Shown piece after piece: positions 18,778 to 31,700 of a stretch of 64,000 nucleotides of DNA (within the stretch, counting starts at the first letter, position 1; each line of letters begins with the position of its first letter). A program made the translations under genes and the position numbers. Source of the DNA: Gaertneriomyces semiglobifer (taxonomy: Eukaryota; Chytridiomycota; Chytridiomycetes; Spizellomycetales; Spizellomycetaceae); NCBI GenBank assembly GCA_025558075.1, contig JAHLKF010000024.1, positions 124,001-188,000 of the forward strand, read 5' to 3'. The notes under the pieces are model-generated. The model did no database searches. It worked only from the letters and a program-made list of their open reading frames with translations, and was not told the DNA's origin.

Positions 18778-19935
18778 ATGCCAACCGCAACTTTGCCAAG
18801 CGACCTTCGCCTAGTTGTTACCGTTGTACGGCAGTGAGTTTTCGTTCATCTTGGCTTCGCTATGGCCTCTTTGCATACTAACAGTGGGCAACCGTCTGCC
18901 AGTGCGGAAACGGAGCAGAATGCTCACGTACCGAGAATTTTGCAAGGACAGACAGGTAATATACAGGACCTTTAAGGCAAACTCGGTACCATTAGCTGAT
19001 ATTGGTGTTTCGCCTGCCAGATCATCCTATCAGTCATGCTGGCATCAAAGAAGCCGAAAACCTGGCGTGGAGGCTCAAAAAGCAAAAGATCGACCGCATA
19101 TACACCAGTGACTTGCAGCGTGCGAAACAGGTAAATCTTGCTGCATTCAGATTTGCCTTCCGCAATGGCGAAGGGCTGCTTGTCTTCGGTGTTCTCACGC
19201 TTCGCTCTCAATTGGTTTACGCGTTAGACGGCATACGCCATTGCTGCCCACCATCCTTCTGCAAAGATCGGGAAAGACCCCCGACTACGTGAACAAGACC
19301 TAGGTGATCTCTCCGGGATGACTTGGCCCACCGCCAAAGACATGCTTAAGGAGCGAGAAATGTCTTTCGATGAATATGTGGCATTGAAGGGCGAGAGCGC
19401 GCCAGCTTTCAAGAAGCGCGTCACAGATCTGTACACGGATCTGATTGAGGAGTGCGTTGTAGAGCGCTATATCATCCCAGATGAGCAAGCGGTGTCTGAT
19501 GGCAGCAAGGCTGCCTCTGAGAAAACAACGCCATCCAAACGTAGAAAGGTACCACCACCCCTTCACGTATTGGTCGTCACCCACGGCGGGTTTGTTCAAG
19601 GTCTATTCCACTATTTATCACAAGACTTGGGCTTTGCTATCAAGTGCGATATACCCATGGGCTTCCCAAAACCTACTTCTTTATGGCAATTCAGTATCCA
19701 TTGCATGCAGGACACCGACGGAGAAGATACATATGTTGGCAGAATAACGCACATGAATGATGTTTCCCATATGGCTGGGTTAACAAAAAGGCCGGGTATA
19801 AAGACATCCACATTTGCTAGTCCAAAGGCCAGTCCATTGATGCTGAGACGGACGAGGAGTACCACTGCGGACAAAAAGAAGAAGGGTTTGTTGCAGCAGA
19901 TTGTTGGTGCCCGGGTAAAGACGCTTGGGTGGTAA
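18778..19935 (+). CDS. Histidine phosphatase (phosphoglycerate mutase superfamily, TIGAR-like)
   Basis: Four exons restore one frame of 314 residues: 18778-18833, 18885-18955, 19021-19130 and 19228-19935. The first splice creates the catalytic VVRHG motif (CA|T codon). The second creates ILQGQTDHPISHAGIKEAENLA. The third joins LQRAKQ to TAYAIAAHHP. Further motifs are the acid-base region LREQDLGDLSGMTW and the second catalytic His in VTHGGFVQGLFHYL. This is the layout of TIGAR/fructose-2,6-bisphosphatase-like enzymes rather than glycolytic mutase. The Lys- and Ser-rich C-terminal tail is unassigned. All introns are GT-AG, 51, 65 and 97 nt. Substrate is not determinable. Confidence 0.85.
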
Positions 19936-19972
19936 ATAGATACACTCAGTTGTATTAAGTATGCTACATTTA

Positions 19973-21141
19973 CTACATCCTTAACCATTTCTTCTCCATA
20001 AAGACTTCGAACATTTCACTGTCTGATACCCATTCAACAGGGATCTCGTGCTTTGAGTCCAAAATGCGGTCAGATAGGTAATGGTAAGGGCGCACAATCA
20101 CTGTCCCGTTTCCCCGAATATCTTCAATCGCACCGACCGCTCTAGTGTTATGCAACTGACGCCGTGTGTAGTCGGGAAGGTCCGACGGGTCCCACTCCAC
20201 AATATCTGGGAACTGCTCATCATCGCTTTCCTCTGACTCATGGCCTGCTGGATCCGAAATCCTTTGACGTTTGCAACCCTCTGGGTAGCCTGCATCTGGC
20301 CATGATGTGTCCTTTTGGTAGTTGTTGAGAAACACAATCATGGAATAATCCTCCTTCCCATGAATAAATGGAGTGCCCTTGTTGCTTTCCACAAAATGCC
20401 CAGGCCGTCGTTCTTCTTTTTTGAAGACAGGCACTTCGATTGGAAGGACGCTATTCTTGCCTAGCGCTGGTGCCTTGCGTTTGTGACGGATGTGATGAAC
20501 ATAAAGATCAGGCTTTCTGACAAAAAACTGGGCTGGAGTCGGTTCCGTTTTCGGGAATGCCTTGCCGTTATTCACGATAGCGTATCTATATGCAAGCCAG
20601 TTTTCTTTCTTTATTTGTATGCCCGGTTTAGGTGTTATCTTTGGCCTAAAGCTCGGCAAGATAACTGATACGCCGACCTTGGCTACCAATACCGCAGAGT
20701 CAGTTGCGTCGTCATTGTCGAGAGCGCAGTGGCATACATACACCGATGTCTTTGTAACGCTTCCAACGTCCTTTTGGCCACTGTCTTATACGAGTGGACG
20801 CGATACTCGCTGCCAGCAAGGTTCTGACTCCAAAAAACCTTGAACAGCTTTTGCAGATGAGCTAGTGAAAGCATCACTCTAGCAGTACCGTTGAGTGTAC
20901 CGGTAAGCAGTTTGATGTAGTCATCGCATATCTCAAGCTGAGCCTCACGAACTTCCGGACGGGCATTTGGAACGATCGTATTGTGAGTGCCCGTCGAGGC
21001 TTGATCATGAGTGGCATTACTATCCGTGTCGTTGTCCGCCTGTGCCGGCCGACTTAGCTCATCACTTGGACAATCTACACCTAACTCGTTCTCCGTGTTT
21101 GTTGTGCGCTGACATGGAGGGGCCTCGCTGTCCGTGGTCAT
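19973..21141 (-). CDS. Unknown protein, two exons
   Basis: Exons 21141-20742 and 20682-19973 are joined by a 59-nt intron with a canonical GTATGT donor, giving 369 residues. I do not recognise a domain. Residues 1-65 are polar and acidic. A helical stretch follows (LEICDDYIKLLTGTL, VMLSLAHLQKLFKVFW), then a basic Pro-rich section (LPSFRPKITPKP), VHHIRHKRKAP (possible nuclear signal), an acidic patch (ESEESDDEQFPDIVEWD) and a C-terminal part with GNGTVIVRPYHYLSDRIL. Upstream of the ATG, gcttctttttgttttcgctcag looks like a splice acceptor, so a 5' noncoding or coding exon may exist. The 3' end lies 37 bp from the convergent histidine phosphatase gene. Confidence 0.7.
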
Positions 21142-21352
21142 TGTTGAATGCGCCTGGTTGAACTTGGATCTGAGCGAAAACAAAAAGAAGCAAAAACGTA
21201 ACGCGTAACGCTTTCCTCCGCAGCATTTCAGGCATTTCAGGACGCTGGATCTGGCAAGGAGAGAAGGGAGCTTGCTATCCACCACGGCAGCTTGTGATTC
21301 GTATCTGTGCAGTAGCATTCATGCAGGCCCATGTACTGTACCCATTCGCATC
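21142..21352. promoter_or_regulatory. Divergent promoter region
   Basis: Only 211 bp separate the start codons of the minus-strand unknown gene and the plus-strand EXS gene, so both must initiate here. No clear TATA box is seen. A possible 5' intron acceptor of the minus gene lies near 21160-21175. Confidence 0.5.
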
Positions 21353-22536
21353 ATGAGATTCCGGTTTTCAACCACTAGATCTTTGGACATCTTGTGTAGT
21401 TCTGCACTTATACTCGGGACTTTGTTCCATCATCTCTATCAGCAACATTATGCCTCTCTGTCCACAGGGTTAGGATACTCAGATCTGCGCCTTGACCGTC
21501 CTGTACTATCGATATTTCTGGATGTCCTCCCGGTCTGTCTGATATTGCTACCGCTAGTAGTCTTGCGCCCCATCAGCAGCATTTTATTCCACGACACCTT
21601 TGCAAGTACAAACCTCCAAGCACTTCGGTCCTCATTATGGCGCATTTTATGTATCCTTAGGCATCCGTTGAAATGGCGTATGGCAGAGAAAGTCAAGTTT
21701 CTCGATGTTGTACTAGTGGATTGCTACACGAGCTTAGCTGGCGTATTCTACGGTAATGGAAGAAAAAGCACACTAAGGCTGTTCCTTGGTTGGTAAGTTA
21801 CGCATATTCTCAAACTGTCCCATCAGACAATGCTAACCACTAAAGCAACTAACATAGCCTGCCCTTCCTGTTGCGATTACACCAATGCATCACGTCCTAC
21901 TTGGATTCGGAGTCTACCGTTCGCCAGCGGCACATGCTAAACAGTTTGAAATACTGCTTGCTGATACTGGCCCTCTTGTCCTCCCACTTTATGCCGGCCA
22001 TGAGAACAGGTAGTGAACTCAATGTTCCCAGTTTGATTGCGCTGGTGTCCCAAATGTACAGCTTGTACTGGGACTTGTTCCAGGACTTCTCTCTTCCCAA
22101 AACTTTGACCCATTATCGTGCACGCAAGCGATCAGGCGTGGGCGCTACTTGGTGGATTGCCATTGTCGGCGTGGATGTACTGGTGCGTGGATTTCGAATG
22201 CTCCTTTCGACGAGATCACCGCATGAGTTCGTTGTCATGGCGGCAAAAAAGTCGGTTCCCCCAAGTGCTAGCTGCTTGCTGGAGGAAGCTATTCGTCGAT
22301 TGTGGTGGGTTGTTGGTCGAGTATCGGCTGAGAACGTGGCGCTACAGGAAGGCGCTACCCTTCATTCATCATCAGATGAAGACCTTTCCCAGAAGAATAC
22401 CACGTATGAGGATGGACTGGCAACGATCAATGGCAATGGCAGCCGCACTGTAGAGATCATGTCTCATTCACCGGAACTCTCATTAAGCGGACGGGAGTAT
22501 TCAGCAACCGTTTGTTCCAAGCAGAACCAAACCTGA
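21353..22536 (+). CDS. EXS-domain membrane protein, ERD1-like
   Basis: Exons 21353-21792 and 21858-22536 (65-nt GT-AG intron) give about 372 residues. The second exon matches the EXS domain: CLPFLLRLHQCITSYLD, HMLNSLKYCLLILALL, SQMYSLYWDLFQDF, ATWWIAIVGVDVLVRGFRML and EEAIRRLWWVVGRVSAENV. Exon 1 holds hydrophobic segments near residues 10-30 and 55-80, plus KFLDVVLVDCYTSLAGVF. The small N-terminal part without an SPX domain points to the ERD1 type, a Golgi protein needed for ER-protein retention and phosphate recycling in yeast, rather than SYG1/XPR1. The ~80-residue polar C-terminal tail is not conserved in what I recall of the family. Confidence 0.75.
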
Positions 22537-22715
22537 AGTATGCAAACGATCAAAGGAAGTGGTAATCAGATCAGTAACATGATTGGGCCTGGCCCCCCGA
22601 CAATGAACCTACTGCCTTCGAAAGCCAGTAGAACGCGTAAGGCTGAAGATGGTATATTGAAAGCGAGCGCAATTGTTCTCAAAGTGTACAGAGCAAGCAC
22701 CAGTACTCGGCGTTG

Positions 22716-25045
22716 CTAGAGTTTCCATTCCCCCACGAGCGACTGGCACAGGTCGTGGTACGCAATTGTGCTTCCCTTCTTGCGTCGCAACTGCAGAGCA
22801 TGCAGGGTGGTCCCCGTAATTCTACATATTTCAATCTCAAAAATACTCTCCTCCGCCTCACATGCAAACTTGTAGTTCTTGAAAGCATATTTGACATTAT
22901 GATTCTGCAACACCTCACTCACTGCAGCGACAATCTCCGGTGGGCGTTTGGTGGACGTAGTTTCGCTGCTAAGGGTCGGACGGGCGGCGATGGAGCGTGG
23001 TGGATTTGATGGAATATGCGGGATACCGTCAGGATAGGAAACAGACGGAGAGTTGTTAGAACTATTGGCCGATGAGAGCCGTCGACGAGCGGGCGATGCG
23101 GCGCGCAATATCCCAAAGGCTGAAGAGAGTGCGTCAGCAATAGATGGTCGGCGGCGGCGGGATGCAGATGTCAGGTCAATTCGAGGTGCCTCGTCTCCCT
23201 TCAGACGATCGCGAGTGGAGACACTGTCGCGAGTGTCACTTGCAAGCGCCGGCAACGTCAAACCTGAAGTGGCCTCTGCAACTGCAATACTCTTGTGGGC
23301 GTCTCCGTGTTGTTGTAAAACAGCTCGTGCAGATGCAGATGCGTACTTATTGGCAGGCGTTACGTTGGAGGCGCTTACGGATGCCCGCCGTTGTGTTGTG
23401 CCATCACTTTCGGCGAAAGCCTGCTCGAAGGGATTGACTTCAGGATTTTGTTGTACCGGGGCAGTTAACGCTGTCTTGTGGATTGGGGTTTCGTTTACTG
23501 GAATGCGCATTCGAGGGCGATCAGTTGAACGGCGTTTAATCGAACGAGCCACAGCCGTAGAACGACGTCTAGGCACACTTTGAGCGACAATAGTCCCGCT
23601 GCCACTTCCGTTGTTGGACGAGTTGCGAGTAGAGCCTTCATCTTCATCGCTGGCTGGAGATGTAGCGGGACTATCGATTACCGCTTTCTCAAATTGCTCA
23701 TGCTCAATTAACAAGCAATAGAGAGCCCATGCGGTACCCTTCTCCCCGAGTGCAAGCGATCTCTCCGCGACTTCAGGATCAACTCCATATAGCGGGAATT
23801 TTGATAGTATAGCTGGCGACGGGTTCGGTATCTCGGGAGGGCGTAATGGCAGAAGCGCGTCTGGGGGACAGTTGTATTCGGCGAGAACCCAAGGATGACG
23901 CTTTATCTCCGCAATAGTCGCACGCGCCTCGGGTTCGACGGTTAGCAGACGTTTAATTAAATCCGCGCTTGCTAAAAATAGAAACAAACCGAAGCCGAGG
24001 GTGTGAGCTCCAAAAGAAAAGACGGTTCAAGGCTGACGAACGCTTACCATCACTCATCCATTCCGTCTTGCGTTCATACGCACCCAATGATATCTTCTTG
24101 AACAGCTCACCGGTGTTCGGGTCGCGAAATGGTAAGTGGCCGTTTACTAATGCGTAAAGGATAACCCCAAGCGACCACACATCCACCTCCGGGCCTTCAT
24201 ACTGCTTTCCCAATATCATTTCTGGTGAGGCATAGTAAGGCGAGCCGCAAAACGTTTTGAGCTGATCATCACGGTCAAACAATTTGACAAATCCAAAATC
24301 AATGAGTTTGACGTTGTGATCCTGATCAAGCAAGAGGTTCTCGGGCTTGAGATCTGGGTAATATGGCCTTTAGAAACGCTGTTCCGCACACACACCGTTG
24401 CAATCACCCTACCTCTATGGATCACTGAGCTTTGGTGGCAGTAGTCCAAAGCGCTGACCATTTGGCGGAAGAGCTTCCGGGCGACCTTTTCAGTTACGCG
24501 TTTGTGAGCCACGATATAGTCGAACAGCTCTCCTCCATTCACATGCTCCATAACCAACACTATTTCCTTGTCGGTTTCCTACACGCAGAGACGCTCGATC
24601 AATAACTCTTCCCGTAATTCAAATTTCAGCTAGACACCTACCATGACATCGTGCAGCCGGGTAATATTTGGGTGATGCAGTAAACGCATGATCCGTACTT
24701 CACGCTTTAACCTCGTGATATGACTCTGTTTCTTCAGCGATTCTTTTTGTATGATCTTGAGCGCAACCTACACGGCCACATGCGTGTCAGCATGAAAACA
24801 AAGCAAACATGTGCGATGTATACACGCACCGTTCTGAATGTTTGAGTATCAATCGCTTGTTTCACTTTCCCATAACTACCCTCGCCGAGCACCTTTTGAA
24901 CGATGAAACGATCTAGATATCTCGGGGTGGCATCTTCCACATCGTCAGCCGAAGTACGAGACGGACTCGTCGAGGAGGTTACAGGTATGTGCTGTGCAGG
25001 TGCTGGTGATACCATTGTGCTGATGGCTGGTGGACGTTGCCTCAT
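22716..25045 (-). CDS. Ser/Thr protein kinase with KA1 domain (KIN1/MARK-like, CAMKL)
   Basis: Five exons: 25045-24830, 24767-24642, 24578-24413, 24353-24048 and 23971-22716, all GT-AG, 689 residues. The kinase domain (about 40-305) has the GEGSYGKV glycine loop, VALKII lysine, [10 protein letters not shown] (split by intron 3), LIDFGFVK and [21 protein letters not shown]. After [21 protein letters not shown], a linker like that of KIN1/MARK kinases follows. A ~250-residue Ser/Arg-rich disordered region then leads to a C-terminal KA1 domain (about 625-689: [25 protein letters not shown] and VGEWKL). KA1 binds acidic membrane lipids. Yeast KIN1/KIN2 regulate polarity and exocytosis; exact orthology is inferred. 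The frame extends upstream of the ATG without an earlier ATG. Confidence 0.88.
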
Positions 25046-25084
25046 GGTCGGAGTTTGAAGCTGTACAGTATCGCACGTTCGCAA

Positions 25085-25700
25085 GGGAAGCTTGGCGCTT
25101 GCTAGGTATCACACCAGAGATGCACGAGCTCGCTGCACAGCTTTAAATCGGTATGGCAGGGTAAATAGTTGATCAAACCTATGCAAGTGGAAGCATATTT
25201 AACCTGAAGAGCCAGAGGTGTCCTGGGGTCCACCATTGGCCTATCCATGGCGTCTCTGATCATCGGAGAAAGAAATGAACGTCGCCTATTGACGATTAGT
25301 GTCGTTAGCGCGGGCAGCTAACGGAGTGTCGTACGGATTTTTGTCGAGTGTTTTGTGAGCTTTGCGACCACAATGGAACTTAACCATATTCAGACCCTCA
25401 ATTCACACTGGTATTCATACCTAGAATAGCTTCGGCTCTGGCGATCGCCAGCAAGTACAGCCCAGCCTCAGCTTAGAGTTTATTTCCAAAACCGTCGTCC
25501 CAGTTACTCCAGGGGATTGGATGGGCTATTAATACTGTATCGAACGACAAGTGCGGAACCATGGTATGAAAGTTAGGCTTCCGAGTCCACGATGCGCTGT
25601 AGATAGGTAGAGGATTCGCCGGACAAGACTCTTTCTGCCGAAGGCTCGTTATTACAAGGAAATTCAACCCGTCAATGATTCTGGAATTGCACAGCAGAGG
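25085..25700. other. Intergenic region between kinase and RalGAP-like genes
   Basis: Contains the kinase promoter region and the 3' flank of the GTPase activator. Nothing else is recognised. Confidence 0.45.
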
Positions 25701-25724
25701 ATAAGGATCATTGACTATATACAT

Positions 25725-28700
25725 TCAAATTTCATCTACAGCATCTTTGCTAGTATCAAAATTTACGGCAAACACAGTTTCAAGGAATTTTTCATAAGTC
25801 CATGTCTGTGACTTGTGCCGATCTGCGATTGTTTTGATGTCGTCCTTGCGGGCGGAGAAAGAATGGCGGTTCATGGGGACACCCTCAGATTTGAGCCATT
25901 GCTGCATCGGGTCACCAACAGCCAATGCAGCTCGGTAGGCATTTATAGCGGTTTGCCGCGCTAGTGCACCAAGGATTTCCTTGCTTACCACCATTTGGTT
26001 ATGCAATGGCCCGAACGCTGGTACCTTGGTATCTCGCAAAACCGAAATAGCGTACAAACCGGAGACTTGAGGTGTAATGATGATCTGCGCATTCCCGAAG
26101 TCACCTCCAATAGTACCTCGTCTATAGTCGCGGTAGTGCTCGTTCCAAATGATGTGAACATGGTCGTTCCCGATGTGCCGTTTCTGGATGCCCTCAGGTA
26201 CGTGAGAGAGTGCACGGAACGCCAACCGGTGATATTTCATACCTTTTTCAATTGCTTCGGATCGTGAGGGTCTAATGGCATTCGAGTTGCATCATGGAAG
26301 ATCATTTCAATGGTGGACGTACAATAGTACGCTGCCTGTGAGCCGTTCGCACCGCCCCGCTCGAGACCGCCGAGGAACCCCGGATGAGTGGTTAGGTCGA
26401 CCTACACAGGCAAGGGCATTACTTAGCGGTGAGAGTATGCCATGTCACCCAGCAGCTTGATCTACGATACCTTCCAGCCCAAACTGGCGACGAAATCATC
26501 ATAGTCGCGACTGCCTCCATCGTTACTCAATATACCTTGACCGTCTTCTTGTCCAGGTGCCACATACAGTACCGCAACTTTGACCGTCTCCCTGCCGTGC
26601 TTGCGATCCAGCACTTTTATATCCCGTGATAACGCGGGTGTTTTTGCGAGGAGCGTGAATGTACCATCCTTCAGCCCGTCAAAGTCCATGTGTCCCAAGT
26701 GGCTCAAGAGCAGCCTGGCATTCACGTATGGAGGAGCACGAGGGAACACCGCGGGAGCTGGTGGCCATGAGGCCACGAATGTGGACGTCAGCTGAACAGG
26801 CGGCTCTGGGGTCTCGCTCGAAGATATCAGCTCGATTGCTTTGTCGTTAGGATCTTGTTCAGGATAGGAGTTAGTTGCATTGGCTGCACGCTCATTATCC
26901 ATTTGTCGGGAGATGTTCTCTCTCATCGCATACACTGGTGCATCAAAGAACGGAGGAATCTCGGCGGGAGTGTTCAGCGTAGAATTTGGTCGCAGTAAGC
27001 AATCCTCATGATGTTCTCCAATGCTATAATCCTTGAGTTCAAAAAGTGGCCGTGCAGAACGCGATATCAACAAACTCACTATGCAAGGAGCTCGCTCAAC
27101 ATATCGACCGTTTCTACACCTGAGTCATCGCGCCACACCGGCATCTCAGCGTTGGCTCTGCTGTATTTGACCGGATCGCTGCTACTACTCGCAATCAGTC
27201 GGCGCAAGCCTAGTTGCGTCGGAATTGTTTGTACTCACAATTGATGGCCGTTCTTACTAGTCTCGACCTTAACATCAGGCGGTAAGTGTAGTCGGGAGCA
27301 AACACCGTGATAGTTACATGTCGGGTCGATTGTAGTGGCCGACTGAATGTAATCATCGTGTGGTGTGGTAATCGGCGAGACTGGAATTAGAGGTTTTCCC
27401 TCGCGGAGCGTCTCGTAGAACAGAGCGTTGTCCCAAGTGTAACGGCCGGTCCTGTCTCGAACAATAATACGTGCGCGAGAGTCTAGCCGGTGAACATATT
27501 TAAGAATTTGAAAGACACTGACAGAATCAACCCAGAGGCGTACCAAGGTTATCGCCAGGCATGTCGACCAAAGTGATCAAAGTAGAATCCTTGTGCACGA
27601 AGTAGAGCGCCCTTTCGCTTGCCGAGTCTCCCTCGTCATTGAACGCAGGATCCGGAATTTGACTATGTATGAAACGATGAGAGGGTTGCGCTGCATGCCG
27701 CACCGCGCGTACTGCATACCTGTTCATCGTGGCAGACCCTTCCACTCCAGGAAAATTCCCAAGATGGTGCATTATGTGAATCAACACGTTATCCGCCGTT
27801 TCCTAAAGTAAAGGTAAATGCCCTCGTAAGGACCCCCGCATCCCCTAGACGGTCATGTTTCAAACGCAAACCTTGATTAGTTCTTTCTCATTAAGTTCCC
27901 CTTCCGCTACCATCGCAGCTGCCAGACTGGCAATATCTTTAACCTCTGGAACGTAAATAGATTTCCTTTTGTCCATGGAATCCGTAGTCGTAGTGGTGCC
28001 CGTAGTGGTGACTCCGGCGAAAAACGGTGCATTAGCTTGATGGATGCTCAGTCGGCTTCTCCGCGGTGGCGTAGTGGTGCTGCTCTATAAATTGATGTGT
28101 TAACGTGGATGAGGTTAACATCGAGCGTTTGGACGTACGCTTAGGCTGACACGAGGTTCATCCGCGCTTTGATTGGTAAGGCTCCACGCATTCTCAATGA
28201 CCTCAAAAACCATATGTGCTATCCTAGAGGTCGCCCAGACATCTTGTGGTACCGCCAGTACCCATTCAAGCAAACAGTATAATAGTCGAGATACAATTAA
28301 GCCTGTCGTACGGGTTAGCCAAAGTATGATAGGCGATGTGAAAGTAACAGTGCGCACCTCGTGCTTGTTTTGATACAGTGCCATGGTGCAAGAGCATCTG
28401 CTCGGTCAATGCACCTACAAGCTTCTCCATTATCCCCTGCATAATAAGCTGCGCAAACAACGAGTCAGCAATGGGTTGTGACCGTTCATCGTGCCGTACG
28501 GATGTCTGACGTACTTTGTCAATATGCGGCAGTATAGATAGGTTTTCGGCCAATAAGACGAGTCCGTCGGCAGCAGCAGACACAAGTCTGGTGCTAGAAC
28601 TACTGAGATGGTCCAAGAGCGTGTTGACACAGTCGTCAATGATTTCCTTTGACGGTCTAAACGGAAGAGAATATTCCCACATCAACGCACTAACCAAGCT

Positions 28701-31700
28701 GCAAACCAGACCAGAGTTTCTTACTGGGGACAATTGATAAGTTCATCCATGATCATAACGCTTACGGTCCACAATTTCATGCATTTTGTTCCCTTCACTT
28801 CCAACTCATTCGCTGATTTGACCGATCCCTCTGAATTTATAAATGACAGTAGAGTTCTCTTGAGCTCCAATTTCAGATCTTCCCACTTGAATCTGGAGCC
28901 GGAAATACTCTCCGAGTCGACAGAAACCGTCGGGCTACGCCTGTCATCCCCAGCCATCGACTTTGCAGTACCAGAGACCGGAGATTGATCAACCTCCGCC
29001 GCGGCAAGCTCAGATGATGCTGAGGCTTTGTGCTTCAGGCCAGTGTTATCGGCGCCCGGCATCATTGAATTGGTCGGAAATCCTGCAGCCTTCTCCAGGA
29101 TAGGGTCATACATTGATGAGCGCTGACAGTGTTCTGTGCTAATGTAAGAACTAGCTGGTCTTGATGAGCCAACCGGTGAAGCAAAATAGTGGCCAGGTCC
29201 CAAGACAGCACTTGCCGGTCTCGAACGGGCACTTGTGGGGCGGTTACCGGCTGCTACCGCGGCTGGTGACGGAGTCAGTGGTGGCCTCGCAAGCGGTGTA
29301 GTGGCAGTAGGTGATGATGGCGATGCAGGCTTCTGAAGCTTGGCAGCTGCCGCCATTGCGGCCGGAGATGGTGTCAAGGGTCGGCGAGGTATACGCTGAG
29401 GTTCGAGCGTCGTAGGGAGATCCGTCATCCCGTGGCCCGGCGAGAACTGAACTTCATTGTCTCGCGATGGAGGAAGGCTTGGTATCGCTATAACTGGAGT
29501 GTTCAATATCCGCAAATGATAGTTGGCGAAGCAAATCATGCTGGACAGTAATGTAACGGCATCGGCTCGAGACTGGTTCAAAAGCTTTGTTCCGCCTGCC
29601 GATTTGGGCGCTTCCAAAAACTGCTCGATCCGATCAGCAGTGAAGTATGCACGAGTAACGTAATCAGTCCTACCGTCCGTTGAAGGCATCGCAGTATTGT
29701 TGGTATCAAAATATGACAACCCGGTAAATCGACGAGAAACAAGTTTCGCAAATTGGCGAGTATTTCTCGGATGACACCAGGATCACCCGCCTCTAGTCCC
29801 TGAAAGTCCGCATCTTAGCAGAGTTGACGCGTTCGTCCAAAGAAACGATGTGCTACTGTACCTCAATGATGAGCCAATAGAAATGAAAATAGTAATCGTC
29901 AGGGAAATGTTGATCGTGCCTCTTACAAAACATGCGACACAACAGCCCATAGGCGGCCGCTCGACCTGCCGCGTAAGAGCTGGAAAGAATGTCAGGGGTA
30001 TGTATGTACGATCAAGGCGTGGAAGCATCGACTCACTCTGGCAAACGACATGCTGCCATGATCCAAGACGCAAATTCCCACACCGGCGGTAGTTTCAGAT
30101 CGTGAGAATCATCAGCATCAAGAGGGCCTTCCCAGGGTTGGGATGCTCGACATTTTTCCAATAGGTCCCACACTTCGACCAAACAGCTCATGGCAATGCT
30201 GTGATTGTCTGGTTGACTGATGGCATTTACATCCCCAAGAATGCAAAGCATGTTTTTCCAGTCAAAAAGTGCTCGGTCCTCCGTCCAGTCTATATCACTC
30301 AAATCGGAGAAGTCGGGCGTTCCCTGTGCATATTGAATCCTCAAAATGGGGATCCGTGACGGGCTAGTAAGGGTCAGGTCAGCAATGGTCACACTGTCAA
30401 GACATTCCACGCGGACCCACTTATCGGCACCCTCCATCTTCACCGTGGTTGTTCGATCTTTAGCTTCAGATGTTGACTCGTCGGTGCTATCGTCACCTGC
30501 TCGTCCAAGGGCCAGTTCTTGGCGACTCCTAGGGGATACGTGAAGCTTGGTGTCTGATGACAATAAATCAACCCCGTAAACAATACGGGAGACCAAGTAA
30601 GTGAGCTGAAGCATCACCCGCTAACGAACCCAATTAGCTCGACTACAGGATGAGTGTTGAAGATGGATACCTACCTTCCACGTAATCACCGCCTCGGGCC
30701 ATTGGTTCGCGGCGGTTTGCATTAATTGGCACAGCGAGATCCATATCTCTCCTTGCAAACCGGACCGTATCCACATAAATAGCACCGTTTCGAACACCAA
30801 TGTCGCCAACTCCCTTGCTTTTTGAATGTTATGTAGAACTGTGGAACACGTCAACATCAGCTCCGCTGGAGGGCGGTCCGCGTAGCACTAGAGCAATACC
30901 TTTATATCTGTCCTTCTGAAACAGGACGTGCTCGCTGATGGTAAGCAGTATTCTTAGAAGCATCTCATAGGTTCCGCTATTCAAGGGAAGCGACGATGTT
31001 GTCATTGTCTGATAAATATCAATCACTTCGCGGAAAATAGCGTGCTGCACAAAGCGTTAAACCATCTACCAGCAAGAGGCCGCCAAATCATCGGTAAATA
31101 CCTGCACGTCGCCATATTCACGAGCATCATTTTTTTCGGAGAAGATGAGCCATAAATATCCGATATATCGGCGTACATGCCCATTGACAATCGTCTCATC
31201 TGGAGAGAGAGTAGCGTCGTCAACAGGAGTTGCAGGTTTCACCGCGCTCTCGCTACGAAGCTGCAAAAATTGGGGTCGGTCTTCATTCTGTCAAATAACG
31301 TAGTCACACATGTATTAGATGAGTAGCGAGAAGACAATCTGCACAACCCGATGGACGTTACCTCAACCCCACACCAAACGCGTAGCACTCCAACTGCACC
31401 CCTCAAGACGTCGCTCCACACATACGGCAAGAGCATCGCTTGACATAACCATTCATGTACCATGTCTCGCGAACGCTCATCATTCAACAGCAGAAGCTGC
31501 AAGGCACCGCTTTGTGTTGACGCTCCCGGTGCAATGCAGTAACGTATGAGAAACTTGATAAGTGATTGCAGGAGCGGTGGCGGACACAGTGGGAAACCTG
31601 TCATTCTTAAGATAGTGGACTAAGTGGATATTCAGCTTTCCTCGCTTACCTTCGCCATCCTGCACAGGTACTCCGTTCTTGCGCGATACGGCGGGAAATA